Of a stretch of 64,000 nt of DNA, positions 20,909 through 33,387 are shown piece after piece. Source of the stretch: Botrytis cinerea B05.10. Taxonomy: Eukaryota > Ascomycota > Leotiomycetes > Helotiales > Sclerotiniaceae. Position 1 is the first letter of the stretch, and every line of letters starts with the position of its first letter. The notes beneath the pieces are model-generated. The model did no database searches. It was not told the DNA's origin and saw only the letters and a list, made by a program, of their open reading frames with translations. Where the stretch lies: positions 1,426,001 to 1,490,000 of the forward strand of contig NC_037324.1 in the NCBI RefSeq assembly GCF_000143535.2, given 5' to 3'. A program made the position numbers and the translations under genes.

Positions 20909-23860
20909 CTATCCAAACCACTTCTCCATCCGCTTTCCCATTGCTTCCAACATGACTTCGTCTACAATACGCTCGGGATGGGGTTTATGGAAGACTATCT
21001 TACCCTGTCCGAACCAAGGCGAGCTGGCATCAGGCTCGAATTGAACGGCTGATCCGCCTGCGCTTTAGATCGCTAAAAATCCAGCATCGGGCATGGTGTT
21101 AACGAGGAGGGAGTCCCAGGGTACTGTATTGGTGCGCTCCTCAAAATTTGGAGTCGGGAACATGCTTTGGAAAATGACGTATGAACTCTTTCTAACTAGT
21201 ACTTTAGGCGATGGTGAAGCTGCAGAAGATACAGGAGTTGCGGATAGACCACTCACAGCCTCTACAGAGTTCTTTTGATCGTCTGTCTTGGGAAGCTTCC
21301 TGGTCTTGACTTTAGATCGAGTTGGAACGCTAAGTTTTTCTGATTGTTCAGCGACACATTGCTTTTGGTTGATCGAATTTTCAAATTTTGCAACCTTTTT
21401 CGCATATCTGGCTGCTATCTCTGCGAGTATTTCAGCATTTCGTTTCTCGATTGATGCGACGTGTTCTGGATCACTACCCACAGATAGAATTGCGAGATCA
21501 TAATTTATATCTTCTTGGTCAAACCCTAGACTACTGAGAATGTATTCATGACGAGCTCGGACTTGCACCCATATTTGACTAAGTGCCTTTTTCTGTTGCT
21601 CATCAGTATCGAGCCATTGCTGGCTGAGACGTGTTCCAGTTGGTTTTGGTATCTCCATAAACTTCTTGGCGGGATCTGCTAATAATTTTTCAGCCCTGAT
21701 TCTCTGGTTCTGGCTTTCCCCCAAGGGAATATTTCCCTCGAAGAGCCCGGTCACAGAATTGTAACTTCTCAGCAAGTATTGATTCTCTAAATGTATTTCG
21801 ACGTAACGCCATCCACGACCATGTTCGAGTCTGGCGATATCCTCGGCTTCTCGTTTCACTGATCGAGGGCGATGGAATCGGACCATCTCAAGCATTGATA
21901 CATTGCTGAAATGCTAGAAATTGCTGTATATACAGTTTCACCCAGTCTAGCGAGCTCTTTGAGGTTTTTGTTCCATGGCACTTGGCCAAATGCTCCTCGA
22001 GCATAGAAAATATCATTGCAGGCGTAAGAGGAGAAATATCCTCCAGCTAACAATCGGGGAGGCTATCAAATAAAAATAACCTCAAGCAAAAATTCAATCT
22101 GTCATTAGAGAATTCGGGTCTGGAGCTTGTAAATTTTTGCTGGTAAGCAAAAATTGTGCCATGCTGGTCGGAAAGGGTGGTAACATTGTACTCTCGAAGA
22201 TACCAAGGCAATAATGCAGCAAGATATTTTGAACGCCGGCGAATTTGATTCAACAACAATGCTTCGAGAGACCCTAACGCTACATTATAGGCTTTCAATG
22301 AAGGCTTGAGTAAATCAAGGCTCCCATTTAAATTACTTTGAAATTTCTTTAGGTTTTCCACCTCGTCTACAATCCAATGGTTCCAACCCCAGGACAAGAA
22401 CATGACTATATTCTGGATAATTTGAACAGATGATGCGAGAATAAACTTATGATAATGCTCAAAGGATTTCTTTAAGTTACTGGCCATCCCGAGTTCAATA
22501 TAGCGCCTAGAATATGAATTGTCGGTCTGTAGAAACCGGATATGGTCTCCTTGTAGATCTTCTCTTGTCTTAGCGATATTCACCAGGGAATCAATATAAA
22601 AAATGGGCGGCGCCGAGAATGATCGGTTCAAAAAACAGGAAGCTGTTCCTGGGATATAATTACATCCCCTATTCAACGTCGTTGAGTCACATTTGGAGAT
22701 TTCATCGAATGAGCTTATTTGGCTTTCCACAAAATGGCCAGTTGTGAAACCCAAAATTTTCTCAACCGTGGATCGAAGGAAAGAGAGAAGATGTGCTTGT
22801 GCTTCGAGGATGAGTATTGCTCTTGGAAACCCGACAGATGCCCATCTATGTGCTTCTTCACTTTTCCATTGCGTCAGCGTTCCATATGCCGACCCCGACA
22901 GAATTATGCTATGGCTGTTGTAATCGAGAGCTAGAGAGCCCGTATCCAAATGTTTCTCAAGAATGAAATTATCATACGGGGGCCACATCTCAGTGGAATA
23001 TTTCGTGCGATTATGCAAGAAACTCAAAAAGATCACAGGATTTCTATTGATCCTTTCACGTTTTTATAAGGTAGTAGACATACATTACGATAACTTCGCA
23101 TGTACCGACTTGTCGTAATGTCTGCGTCGATCCATTCACCGGGAGGAAGTATGACCTGAAACGCCTCATTCAGGTGTGCAAGTGGCCACTGATGCGGATA
23201 TAAGTTCGTATAAATATTGCGCAAACGGGCCTTGCGTTTATCGCAACTTTTCTTCTTCCATCTTTTAATTATGGAATCTCCGTTGTTTTCGCATTGTTGT
23301 CGCAGATAGGCTAGATTCCTGTTTATTTCTGCGGCAAACTACCCAGCATTCTTTCGAGCTTCAACATCAGAAAGAGGGAAACTACAGGTCTTTATGCGTC
23401 GCTTCTGAGCTTCTTGAGATATAAATTGTTGGACACGTTCTGAACAATCGCACAGAGATTCAAAAGTGTTGATGACACCAGAATGATCCACAGCGGGGTA
23501 CGAAACTTGAATTATATTGAGGATAGATGAAGGAAGCCCTAAGTCTCCTAAAGTATAATCATGCTAACATCTGAGATGCCGGGCAAAAACGGCCAGAGTT
23601 TAGCTTACAGGTCGCGGGCTTCATTGTCGTCCTTGCGCTGCTCAGTAATCCCCCAAGCCATGCTGTAGAATTGAAAGGCCTGGTAAAAGAGAAAAAGAGT
23701 TGTTTGAAGATCTTTAGCAAGTATCACGGAAGAGTATGTATAAATGCGTTGGAGGGTAAGTAGATCATTCAGACGCAATATCTGTCAGGCAATATTCCAA
23801 ACTACAACTTACCGCGAATAAGTTATAGCTCAAGATTTAAAAGAATGGAGCACAAGAATT
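20909..23860 (-). pseudogene. Decayed large accessory gene (three frame breaks, two nonsense codons)
   Basis: Reads on the minus strand as one long protein interrupted several times. In order: a helical N-terminal part (LNDLLTLQRIY ... AFQFYSMAWGITEQRKDD, near 23800-23640); a conserved-looking stretch with an in-frame TAG at 23341-23339 between ARKNAG and FAAEINRN; a shift near 23040 (KNVKGSI to NPVIFLSFLHNRTKY); the long block 23036-22050 (WPPYDNFILEK, ILILEAQAHLLSFL); a shift near 22060; another near 21920; then 21895-21068, ending in TAA at 21067-21065. The same frame continues past that stop for 51 sensible codons (AGGSAVQFEPDASS, KIVFHKPHPERIVDEV, MGKRMEKWFG) to TAG 20911-20909. None of the shift points has usable splice sites. 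I do not know the family. Annotating only the open pieces would give several false short genes. Confidence 0.8.
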
Positions 23861-24441
23861 AGAACAATAGTTTAATCTCCTAGTCCATGTGAAGTTGGGA
23901 CATATATGACAATCCACCCCCCTCCCCTCCCCCATTGTCTTTCCTTCCAATTATTCATGTCATGTTCCAAACTTCCCTTGGAGCAAGGCTCGAGATCGGT
24001 GGAGACCCATAATCTTGCCATTCTTGTGAATTTCTGAGTATGGATTCAATCATAAACTTATGAAACACCAAGAAGAGAAGCTGTATAACTGTCGTTGCAA
24101 TGGCAAACTCATGAAAACTCTCTCGTCTCGACGATACCGAAGAGTGACATTGATCTTGACATGTCACGGAAAAACGATCAACCGATTGATGCTTTGTCAG
24201 CACAATAAGGTTACCTTGGTAGATTCTGGAGTGAGCATTGAGGCGAACTTAGCTCAATGCAACCCCAGACACCATTTATCCATCAATCTCAACACAATTC
24301 CCCAACATCAATTGATACAGACTTAAATAGTTTCATAAGTCAACATCAATGAACAATTATATCGAAATCACAATCCCACTTACTTCATTTCATCCCACTT
24401 GAAGCAAAACCAAGATAGGGATTGAAACTAAAAGTATCGTG
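23861..24441. other. Promoter region of the SRPK-like kinase
   Basis: Contains a C-rich tract at 23914-23933 and the region upstream of the kinase ATG at 24442. No gene seen. Confidence 0.55.
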
Positions 24442-26456
24442 ATGGACAATGCCAATATTCATGTGGAGCATATTGAATCCTTGGACGATGTTAATGCTCA
24501 TTCCAATCCGAAGCATGCCAAACCTATGGATGATGCCAAATATCGAGCACAGCGTGTCGAAACAAATTATGGCAAAGGGGGCTTCCATCCCATACATCTC
24601 GAAGATACCTTCAAGCATGATCGCTACAAGGTTATTCACAAATTGGGACATGGAGGATTCGCGACGGCATGGCTTGCGCGAGATACAAAGCGAGAGAGAT
24701 ATGTTGCTTTGAAAGTTCTTGCGGCACGATTGTCAAGTACTTCCAAAGAGGTTGACATGTTACGTCGGATGAAGTTGAGGTGAGCAAAGTTTTCTTGAAT
24801 TCAAAGACACATGTCAGTTCGCAATTCAAACCCCAAAGCTTCAATCGCAAATTTCACTTTAGTGTTCTCTTATATTCCGTAGTTAAAATTCCGGTTCATT
24901 TTATGCAGAATTCTTGACTAATTTCTCATCGTAGTAGTCCTGAGCATACCGGAAGATTTTACGTTATGTCTTTACTAGATCATTTTACCCACAAGGGCCC
25001 AAATGGAGACCATTTATGCTTGATCTCTGAAGTTGGAGGACCTAGTATTAAAGAATTCAATGATTGTCCAGGTGAATATAGAGGAAGCCGGCGGTTGGAA
25101 GCGTCTGTGGCAAGGAATGTTTGCTTGCAGGCTATACATGGCTTGGACTACATTCACAGCACTGGTGTCGTTCATGGAGGTTCGCAATGCCACATGACTC
25201 CCTTCTTACTTTACGATCAGCTCACTATGAAATTAGATGTTACCCCTGCCAATATTCTATTACAGCTTGCCAACATCGATGAATGGACCGAGGAACAAAT
25301 CTATGAAAGACTGGGTGTTCCTCAGAAAGAACAGATCATATATGCAAGCTCCAAGCTTCCAGTATCTGATTCTTCCTTTCCTGATTATACCGTTGCCGCA
25401 ATCAACATGAATGAGGTTAATCCGAAATGGATAGCCAATGATATCATGATAATTGACTTTGGTATCGCCTTCCTGCAAACAGCCCCATCTTTTGACCTTG
25501 GCACGCCCAAAAGCTATTGTGCACCTGAGTTCTTATTCGGTCGTTACAGAAGTATCGCATCAGACATATGGGCCTTAGGATGTACAATTTTTGAAATTCG
25601 TACGGGATCTCGATTGTTCAAATATGATGGCATTCCTAAAAGAGATGAAATGTTGATCGCTACAGTGAGGCTTTTAGGTAGTTTTCCTGAAGCATGGTGG
25701 ACTACATGGAAAGAAGGTCTACAGTGGTATAAACAACAAACAGAAATTGATACCAGATCAGCAGGAAATATACTTGATCAGATTTTGCAGACCGGTACAC
25801 ACGACGGCGATGCTCCTCCTCATCGACATAAGCTTAGAAACGAAGCGCTGGAATATATCGAAAGACTCAAGGAAAGTCCTTTGAACGATATGTTTGAAGG
25901 AACAGATCAGCTTGTGGAGATGGTGGAGGGGCTGAGAACTAGCGAAGCGGAGGCTATTCTCAAGTCAGTGAATGCTACTGGCCAAGGAATATCTGTTTCT
26001 GGTTCCAACAAAGGCGTAAATGGCTCTCCGGCGGGACTTTCATCAAACCTAAAGAGTTCCGAAGATAAGAGTTCGAAATCTAAGAGCTCAGATGCTAAAA
26101 GCTCAGAGAAGACACCATCTTCCGAGGGACTATCGGTAGACCGGTCCTCTAAAAAGACTTTCACTGAATTTTCCGCACTTTCCGAGAAACCTACAACAAA
26201 AGCCTCTACTAATTTGTCTGATTCAAGAGATAACGAGACTCGGATTATGATAGCTTCCGTCGAGGTCGAGCGTTGCGGCCCTGAACATTCTCATAGTTAC
26301 CTTGAGCCATCCGGCTCAAAAATATCTACTACTGAAGCAAGAATTCTCGAGGATTTACTCCGAAAGTCTCTCAGATACCTACCTGAAGAACGAAGCACTG
26401 CTCTAGAATTATCGAAACACGTTTGGTTCTCTGATATCCACAAAGAGGTCGACTAA
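24442..26456 (+). CDS. SRPK-like serine/threonine protein kinase
   Basis: Exons 24442-24779, 24938-25179 and 25237-26456; 599 residues. The first acceptor could also be 24934, adding one serine. Kinase landmarks: KLGHGGFATAWLA (68-80), ATP-binding lysine in VALKVL (K91), GGPSIKEFND, HSTGVVHG joined to DVTPANIL across the second intron to form the HGD-type catalytic loop usual in fungal SRPK-like kinases, DFGIAF, GTPKSYCAPEFLFG and SDIWALGCTIFEI. The domain is interrupted after the APE/DIW region by a long Ser/Lys-rich insert (about 25980-26240), and the C-lobe ends with PEERSTALELSKHVWF. SRPK enzymes phosphorylate SR-type splicing factors; fungi have expanded, diverged members whose substrates are mostly unknown, so the substrate here is open. 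The second intron (57 nt) is in phase and lacks a stop. Confidence 0.9.
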
Positions 26457-28689
26457 GGCTAGCACAAGTTACAAGTCCTGTAAGTCATTTGAAACCTCAT
26501 TCTACTTGCAGGATTGGTTGCAGGTTTTGTGATACATTTATCGCCCGTTCGACCTATCATTAACCTCACACAAGTCTTTTCGTTCCAATTTCGTCTCATT
26601 TAATGTTGCCTTTTATTTCCTTCATTCAAGATCTCCCATTAAGCACCAAGCGAGATTATTCACAATTTATCCACGGCAATTTGTAGGGGTGTGTCATGGG
26701 TAATGCCTATTGCTTCATCTTGGACAAGACGGATTACCACATGGAGAAATGGTTCCTGATTGCTACAGACCTTTTCACTTTGGCCTCCATTAATTGAATA
26801 GTTTTTTTTAGATTTTTATTTCTGAGATTTAAAATGGAAAGAGAAAGAATTCGTAAAAAAATTTCCTCGAGGGACCGGCTTGTGATCTACCTTCTATTAC
26901 TAGAATATAGACTAAAATGGTTTAAATGCTCTCGCATGCGCAGCCGATATCGATATCTATTGTTCTTGGCACGTCTACATCAGTACGATTCATTCCATTA
27001 GTATCTCTTTGTATTCATTTTTACCTAGCTATCTATTCCCTATGCAGAGTACTTTCAAGTATGTACACTGAATATTGTTTGGCGCTAAATAGCTGGCAAG
27101 ACAAGGAAAGAAACTGAGAATTTCAGCGACCGAAGGGGAAAATTTGCTATGTGGGAGATTTCTCCTTGTATTTCTAGTTATCAAGTATTCTACACTGGGT
27201 CTAACTAGTGACATAACTTACACTTGTGCACATTAACTATCGGCCTTTTTTTGATAATGCTTGAATCTTGATCATTTGAACAGTGAAGGAACAGTGTACT
27301 CCCTCTGCCAACTGACACACATTTGATGGGAAACTTGAAGGGAACGATGTGCAATCAAGCTCTGGTCACTGCTACCCATGCTATACCTTTATGTCAACAG
27401 AATGACGGGAAATCCATCTACTCGTGCAATAACACAACAACGAAGGCGGTTTTCTCTGTCGAACCCAACCCATGTTTTGAACTAGCTGCAAGCTCGACCC
27501 TGGGTCGCAATGCAAAAATAGGCATATTTGGATCTTAGCTAGTCAGTAAGAGAATGCTGCTAGTTTAGTGCGACGCGGGATGCATAATCCCACACATTTG
27601 GCTTGTTATCACGCGTTATGTGAGACCATCTCGAGTGACCCTAGGACAGATTCTTGGTGTGAATTTACGTAAGAAGAAATAATGTGATGGTATATTGAGA
27701 GACTACATGTGTTACACCGGAACAGCTTTGAGTTACAAAAGCAAATCCTGCGCCATGCTCAAGAATCAAGGTATATGTAGAAATCGGACAGAACGAGTGA
27801 GGACGAAAAATCGGATCTGATATCACATTAATGAATCCTGCATCGGAATCCGATTAATAGCCATTTTGAATATTTATCTGGGAAGCGGTTGAAGTTATTC
27901 ACTCCAGAGCATAATATTCTCGCCCAACTAACTGAAAGGCCACCGGACTACTTGGATTTATTAAATAAATGTAGTGTCAGTACTGCTCTTTGTATCACTT
28001 TCCCGAATCTGATGGGAATACCAGAGTTTAAATACAACATAATGCCAATCGTCAAATGTTTCCCACCAACTTCATATTGGTCTGGCGATATAATCTAGTT
28101 AGTCTAATTGGTTGGCTGATACTTAACCTATCTCTTTCACCCTGTCTAGAATTTCCATCACTTGCTACAAGTTCTAATAAGTCACTGGTCGCTTCCCACT
28201 TTATTCTCAAAAGAACATGAAGTGAATGTAAGATTATATAAAACATGCATTTATCGTTCTATCCGACCAAGAATCCATCCCTGTACTCAAATTCCACACT
28301 TATCTACATTCAAAACGAACAAAACATATCACACAAAAGAACCAAACCCTCCGTTATATTCATTCATCTACCAACCGATAAATTTATTAAAAAAAATTAA
28401 AGAGAGCAAACACCTAGTTCCATATCTTGATGAAATGACCGGGATAGCTATCTCAAATCGACTTCATCGTTCGACGCACCCCATGTTCCTCACCTTGCAT
28501 TTCCACATCCACTAACAAACACGCAAATAAGGCAATCGAGAAAAGAAGATCCAAGAAACGCACCGCTTGATATGAACGGGCAGGCAGACAGACGGTCAAC
28601 CTATGCTAACGCTCGCTTAACGTATCATTTAATTTCAAACTCCACTTTCATCTCCTTCCTCCTCTCCCTTTCTCGTCTCGAAACAACAA
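26457..28689. other. Intergenic, 2.2 kb
   Basis: 3' flank of the SRPK-like kinase and of the CHIP-like gene (convergent). The short open frames (27323-27538, 27889-28098, 28162-28515) have no motif or splice partners. No gene seen. Confidence 0.55.
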
Positions 28690-29852
28690 CTACCACTCAA
28701 CAGCCCACCCGTTCTCCTCCAAAAACTCTTCAATTGCATGCCTCAATCCTAGATTGGGTCTTAAATCACTTGGGATCAAAGGCTCTCTTGTTAGCGGATC
28801 GGTACAGCTTCTCTCGAGGTGCTGGAGGATACTTGTGCGTTCGTACGATTGGCCTGTCTTGGTCTGTGGGAAAGGGTGTTAGCGTCTTCCAGATGGCGAG
28901 ACTGGAATATAAGGGGATAAAAACTAGGGAGCGAGAATATATGATGTGGAAAACAAGAAAAACATACCACAACAGGATCGATCATAACATTAAAACTGAT
29001 TCCGTCAATTGCCCAATCGGGCATTTCTCTCCTCCTCCCGTCCTTTCCTTGTGTTTCAACCAGTCTGAACATCCTCTCTACTTCTTCAATCTTTTTCTCC
29101 CATTCTTTTGTGATCTCTTCAGTATCAATATCCATTGCATCTCCATTCCCTTCCTTATCAGATCCTTCCTTCCTTCCCCCTTCCCTCTCCATCTCCCTCC
29201 TCATCAAACCCGTTACCTCTCCCAGCAAATAGCCCCTGTCCCTCCTCCTCCTCTCCTCCTTTTTCTCCCACCCCTCCTTCCTACACCTCAATCCCAGCTC
29301 TAAGATAAGTGGCAAACTCTTTCCACTCCCGACCAATCCCTTCCCTCCAATCGGCATATCCTTTATACAATGTTCCCTCGCCATTTCCGCTGCTTTGAGC
29401 GCGGAATCATAGTCGCGTAGCGCATGGTATGCTTGTGCGATGTTATAGTAGGCTTTCATGTACACGCTATTTATGGGGGCGGAGGAGATGGCTGCGATAG
29501 CAGATTCAGAGGATGCGATTGCTTCAGGGTAGCGGGCAAGTTTAAGGAGAGCTTTGGACTGGTTTGTGTGGAGAATTGGGTTGAGGGGATCGAGGGAGAT
29601 GCTGGGGAGTGGAGTGTTAGATAGGGTTATATGACATGAAGGTTGCGTATGTGGACGATGAGGGAGGGGTAAGAAGCAGAAGGGGGGTTGAAGGAGTGCG
29701 CAAGACTAGGGAAATCAATCAAGAATATAGACTAACGCTTTACTATATAATTGTTCAGCTGCCTCATAGTTTTTGTTCTGAAAATGATCATTTCCCTTGT
29801 TCTTAAACTCGAGAGCTTTTTTGGGATCGTGAGGTAGATCGGATCCTGCCAT
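28690..29852 (-). CDS. CHIP/STUB1-type TPR and U-box E3 ubiquitin ligase
   Basis: Three exons on the minus strand: 29852-29737, 29601-28968, 28863-28690; introns of 135 and 104 nt. The 307-residue product matches the size of animal CHIP (303). Residues 10-125 or so form three TPR units (ALEFKNKGNDHFQNKNYEAA, NPILHTNQSKALLKL, KAYYNIAQAYHALRDYDSAL), the clamp that in CHIP binds the C-terminal EEVD of Hsp70/Hsp90. A charged helical linker follows, with an added acidic/basic segment (GGRKEGSDKEG, MDIDTEEI). A U-box lies at about 235-307 (DWAIDGISFNVMIDPV joined by the last splice to TKTGQSYERTSILQHL, DPLTREPL, LRPNLGL, IEEFLEENGW). The U-box recruits E2 enzymes. Expected role: cytosolic quality control by ubiquitylating chaperone clients. 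Confidence 0.93.
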
Positions 29853-30497
29853 GATGCCACTTTACTGCGGAAACGATGATTGGACGACGTTTGAGATTGA
29901 GAGTCTGCGACTATAGTGATATAGACCTAGGACGCAAAGATACTAGGTCGTCCGGTTTATTTAGTGAAAAGATGCTAATTCGATATACTGGCGTAAATTA
30001 TTCGTTTGCGTTGATTGATTATGGGGGTTGATTTCAGCCTCGTTGAGCAAGAGGGCTGTGCTGTTGAGGATATTATTGAAATGTAGTCCGAAACGAACGA
30101 ATTTGTACTGAAGGATTGTATTACGAGCAAGTTTAGTGATACTAATTAAGGATAAGAAGGAAAAGTATGTTGGTTGTATACAATGAGTGTTGGCATTGGA
30201 TATTATTGGAGACGGTAAATGTCAGCCTTGCGAGAGGTTGGATTGGTAATTCCAAATTTGGAAGGTTCGAGAACTTCGAGAACAGCCTTGCTATGAATTT
30301 CTAGAGTTATGTAAAAATCGACATCTTATGTAATTTTGGGCAGTATATGCTACATGTAATTGGCATGGAAATATGTTGTGGGTGGGTGTGAATGTGAAGT
30401 CTAATTCAAATAATCTTTTGTACAATTCGATATTTTGTCTACCATGCACTTCTTGTCTTCACTCTATCCTCCCAACCCTGGACCAGCGACACAAAAT
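29853..30497. other. Intergenic spacer
   Basis: Upstream of the CHIP-like gene and downstream of QCR10 (both minus strand). No gene seen. Confidence 0.55.
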
Positions 30498-31374
30498 TTA
30501 AAAAGGCTAGAAGGAAACAGTGTCAGCGTATAGCCGAGTAAATGACATGTGCCTGCCATGGAATTTTTGTTCTGATCAAGAACTCGGTTCGGAAAAGGAG
30601 TCTGGAAGGAAGCAGCCGATGTACACTTGTGACACCGGCTTCTTGGCGTTATAGACAGCAATGCTACAGTCCAAAGATTTTCCATATCGAGACATTCTTC
30701 CTCCTTGCCCAAGACCCAACTGCCAAATCTAGTAATGTCAAACAAATAAAAATAACGTACGTTGTCTGATGCAGGAATCTCCCTTCTCCAGCGGTCACCA
30801 ATAATTGGGATTTTCTGTTCAATTATTAGCAAAAATACTGCAATATATTAGAGTGGGCCAACTTACAACCATAATGTCGTTTCGTACTTTAGGGATGTCG
30901 GAGAAGAAGAAAAGAGCGAAGAATCCAGCTGTAGCACCAAATCCTGCTAAAGTAAGGCCACTGCATGCCACTATTAGCCAGGTTCCAAACTCAATTCTGC
31001 CATCCCGAAGTATAGCATGAAATGTATCATCTGAACGTATGGTATCGTAGTTCCAGGTTTCACACGGCCCTGTGTATAAATATCGTGCCTGTTCAAAAAA
31101 AATCTACATACACCTTGGAAGCTGCCTTTGGGGTCCATCCGGCGATATGTGGTTGGATCTTGTATCTGCGGGTCCATCAGTCTCAATTCTCTTCCTTGGG
31201 CAATCGCGCATTGTACTTAGGTCCATAGGGAGACTTGTATGTCGAGTAGGAGACAGGTCCCTTTGGAGGAGTGATACCTGTGGAAGCGTGGAACTGAAAG
31301 CGCAAATCTTGTCAGCAAAATGTGCGAAGTGATTGCCACGAGCAGAAGACACTCACATCGCCGTGGCTGCCCAT
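30498..31374 (-). CDS. QCR10: Ubiquinol-cytochrome c reductase (complex III) subunit Qcr10
   Basis: Six exons on the minus strand: 31374-31357, 31293-31217, 31165-31112, 30960-30867, 30814-30761, 30506-30498, encoding 101 residues. No single open frame shows the gene; it appears only after splicing. The first coding exon is 18 nt (MGSHGD) and the last is 9 nt (Pro-Phe-stop) behind a 254-nt intron. Landmarks of the fungal Qcr10 family: YKSPYGPKY, HIAGWTPKAA, a membrane helix at about 52-70 (GFGATAGFFALFFFSDIP), VRNDIM, KIPIIGDRW and the C-terminal IPASDNPF. Qcr10 is a small single-span subunit at the edge of the cytochrome bc1 complex in the inner mitochondrial membrane, close to the Rieske protein. 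All phases join correctly. Confidence 0.92.
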
Positions 31375-33387
31375 TTTGAAGAGGAGGATGTGTGGTTGGT
31401 GATACAATGGTAATCTTGAGGTCGAGGATATATTCGTGATTGAGAATGTTAGTCGGGGGTGGCCGGAAGAATTATTGTGAGCCTCAGGCACTATTACATA
31501 ATCACACTCAACTTCGACGATTTCTGAAGATTTCACAACATGTCGAAAATATGAATATATTTAGATGTCTTCTGTACTTATCTACCTATTTTTTTTATAT
31601 TCTTTTTGCCATTATTAGCGACCGGAAGTTTTAGAAAGGATTGGAAGCCATTCTAATATTATATTTTGCGCTTCAAATCATATTGCTAAGTGGGCGACAT
31701 CCTCAATTCTTGCCTGTCTGCTGCTGCTTTTCTCCTATCTGAACAAGCGAATTTTTACCTAGTGTCAGAAATGTCTTGAGACTTGCTTCCAAAAACGATC
31801 TAGCCGAAGCTGAGTTGTTCGAATGCATACCGATATTTTGCTGTTCGTTGCTACTCAATCGATATCCTTCTCCCGAGATCCAAAGGGTTTCAATGGATTT
31901 TCTCTGAGGACACATCAGGGTCACATGCTTGGATGGTTAAACTCGTGTACTTTGGACCTGGTGGCCATCAATCGTTGCTTATGTTGACTCGGGGTCTACT
32001 CCGTAAGCTTTTCTTGAACAGCGGACGTCATCTGCAACTTCTATTCGGATTGTTTTTGGTCAAATTTTCATGTGATATTTCGTCCAATTTATTTGCGTGA
32101 CTGTTCTTCAAAAGACTTCCTATTACCACTGTCCCTTTTGTCCGATAAATAGACTTTGACCCTTTCGCGAAATAAATCCCACATGGCTTGTTTTGCCGCG
32201 AAGCTCGTTGAACTTGCATTCTGACGTTCTGCGTTGGCCGAATTCTCTTCATCTGAAAGTAAGATAATCTTAATGGTTGGCATTGTTTTGTACCTTCATT
32301 ACGCTCGGGTCTGCGATTGTTGAAAGAGATCTCTTTCCACAATCGTGTTCTTCTCTCATGACACTTCATACCACAGGTGCATACTCGCAATCTCTCTACA
32401 GCGCTTTTTGCTTGTACAGCAATGTTTATCATCATTTTGCAGGAATGAATTTAAGGTTAACAATATATTGTCAACTAATAAACATTCTAACTTTTACCTG
32501 TGTAATAAATGCAACCTTACCTGACTTTTCAAATCAACGGGTTTTAATTCGTCCCCGCGTTATTACTTTTTATGTCATAAGTAATCGTCTAATCGTCCCG
32601 CATAATCTATATGCATCCGATCGAGCGAAACCTATTCCGCTTATTTCCGACATCGATCATTCTCCCTATGAGGAAAGAGCAATTTTACGATTTAGATATC
32701 CACGAAATTCAGGAAGTCTGTGCCGTATAAACATATTCACCGTTGGACAGCAGTCGTTGCTAGACAAGGAACTAAGCATCCCGTGTTCCCCTCATTTTCT
32801 CTTGGGTACTCCATCTTCGATTCAGTGACACGATAATCGCGACTTAAGCCATAAACACAGCCAAACAAGGAAGACCAGGAAGGGAAGTGCAAGAGCCGAG
32901 TACACCCGAGGTTCAATCACAATACCAAAACACCAGAAAGGACGACCTCAATCAAACATACCTTAAATTATCGAACTCGCCCGCGAGGATTAGCCTTTAC
33001 CATCGAGTTTTACGGCAATTTCGCTTCAACAACAAACTTACCAACACATCTGCCACTTCATCGATCACACACACGATTCAGAACAGGAAGGGAATCCACT
33101 AAAAACGACCTTGAAACATCTCCGCTTGGACGGATCTAATGTACTTGAGCGGGTCACTACATCTATAGCAGCCGCCTGCATACATTATATTGTCCCACGA
33201 TTTCCCTCCACGCATGAAATACGTGATCCACAATCTTCCATCTGATATCTCTTAATACCAGTAATAGCCTTGGACTACTCGAAAGGTCAAAGAAAATCAC
33301 GGCAGCCACCCAGCGGTTTATAAACACTTGTAGATCGTACGGCATACGACCGTCAACATCGACATCACACAATCCACCTCGTCCAAA
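31375..33387. other. Intergenic, 2.0 kb
   Basis: Upstream of QCR10 (-) and of the Ser/Asn-rich gene (+). Open frames at 32028-32435 and 32277-32828 are unsupported. A 64-codon frame at 32089-32283 (-) starting MPTIKIILLSDEE is protein-like but I cannot confirm it. No gene called. Confidence 0.5.

Noticed and set aside
28572..29303. Plus-strand ORF of 243 codons
   Set aside because: Antisense to the CHIP-like gene, whose TPR and U-box domains are unmistakable.
32089..32283. Minus-strand 64-codon frame starting MPTIKIILLSDEE
   Set aside because: Protein-like, but short, with no splice partner or motif; not enough to call.
32277..32828. Plus-strand ORF of 183 codons
   Set aside because: No domain, no conserved-looking block and overlapping minus-strand frames of equal quality.
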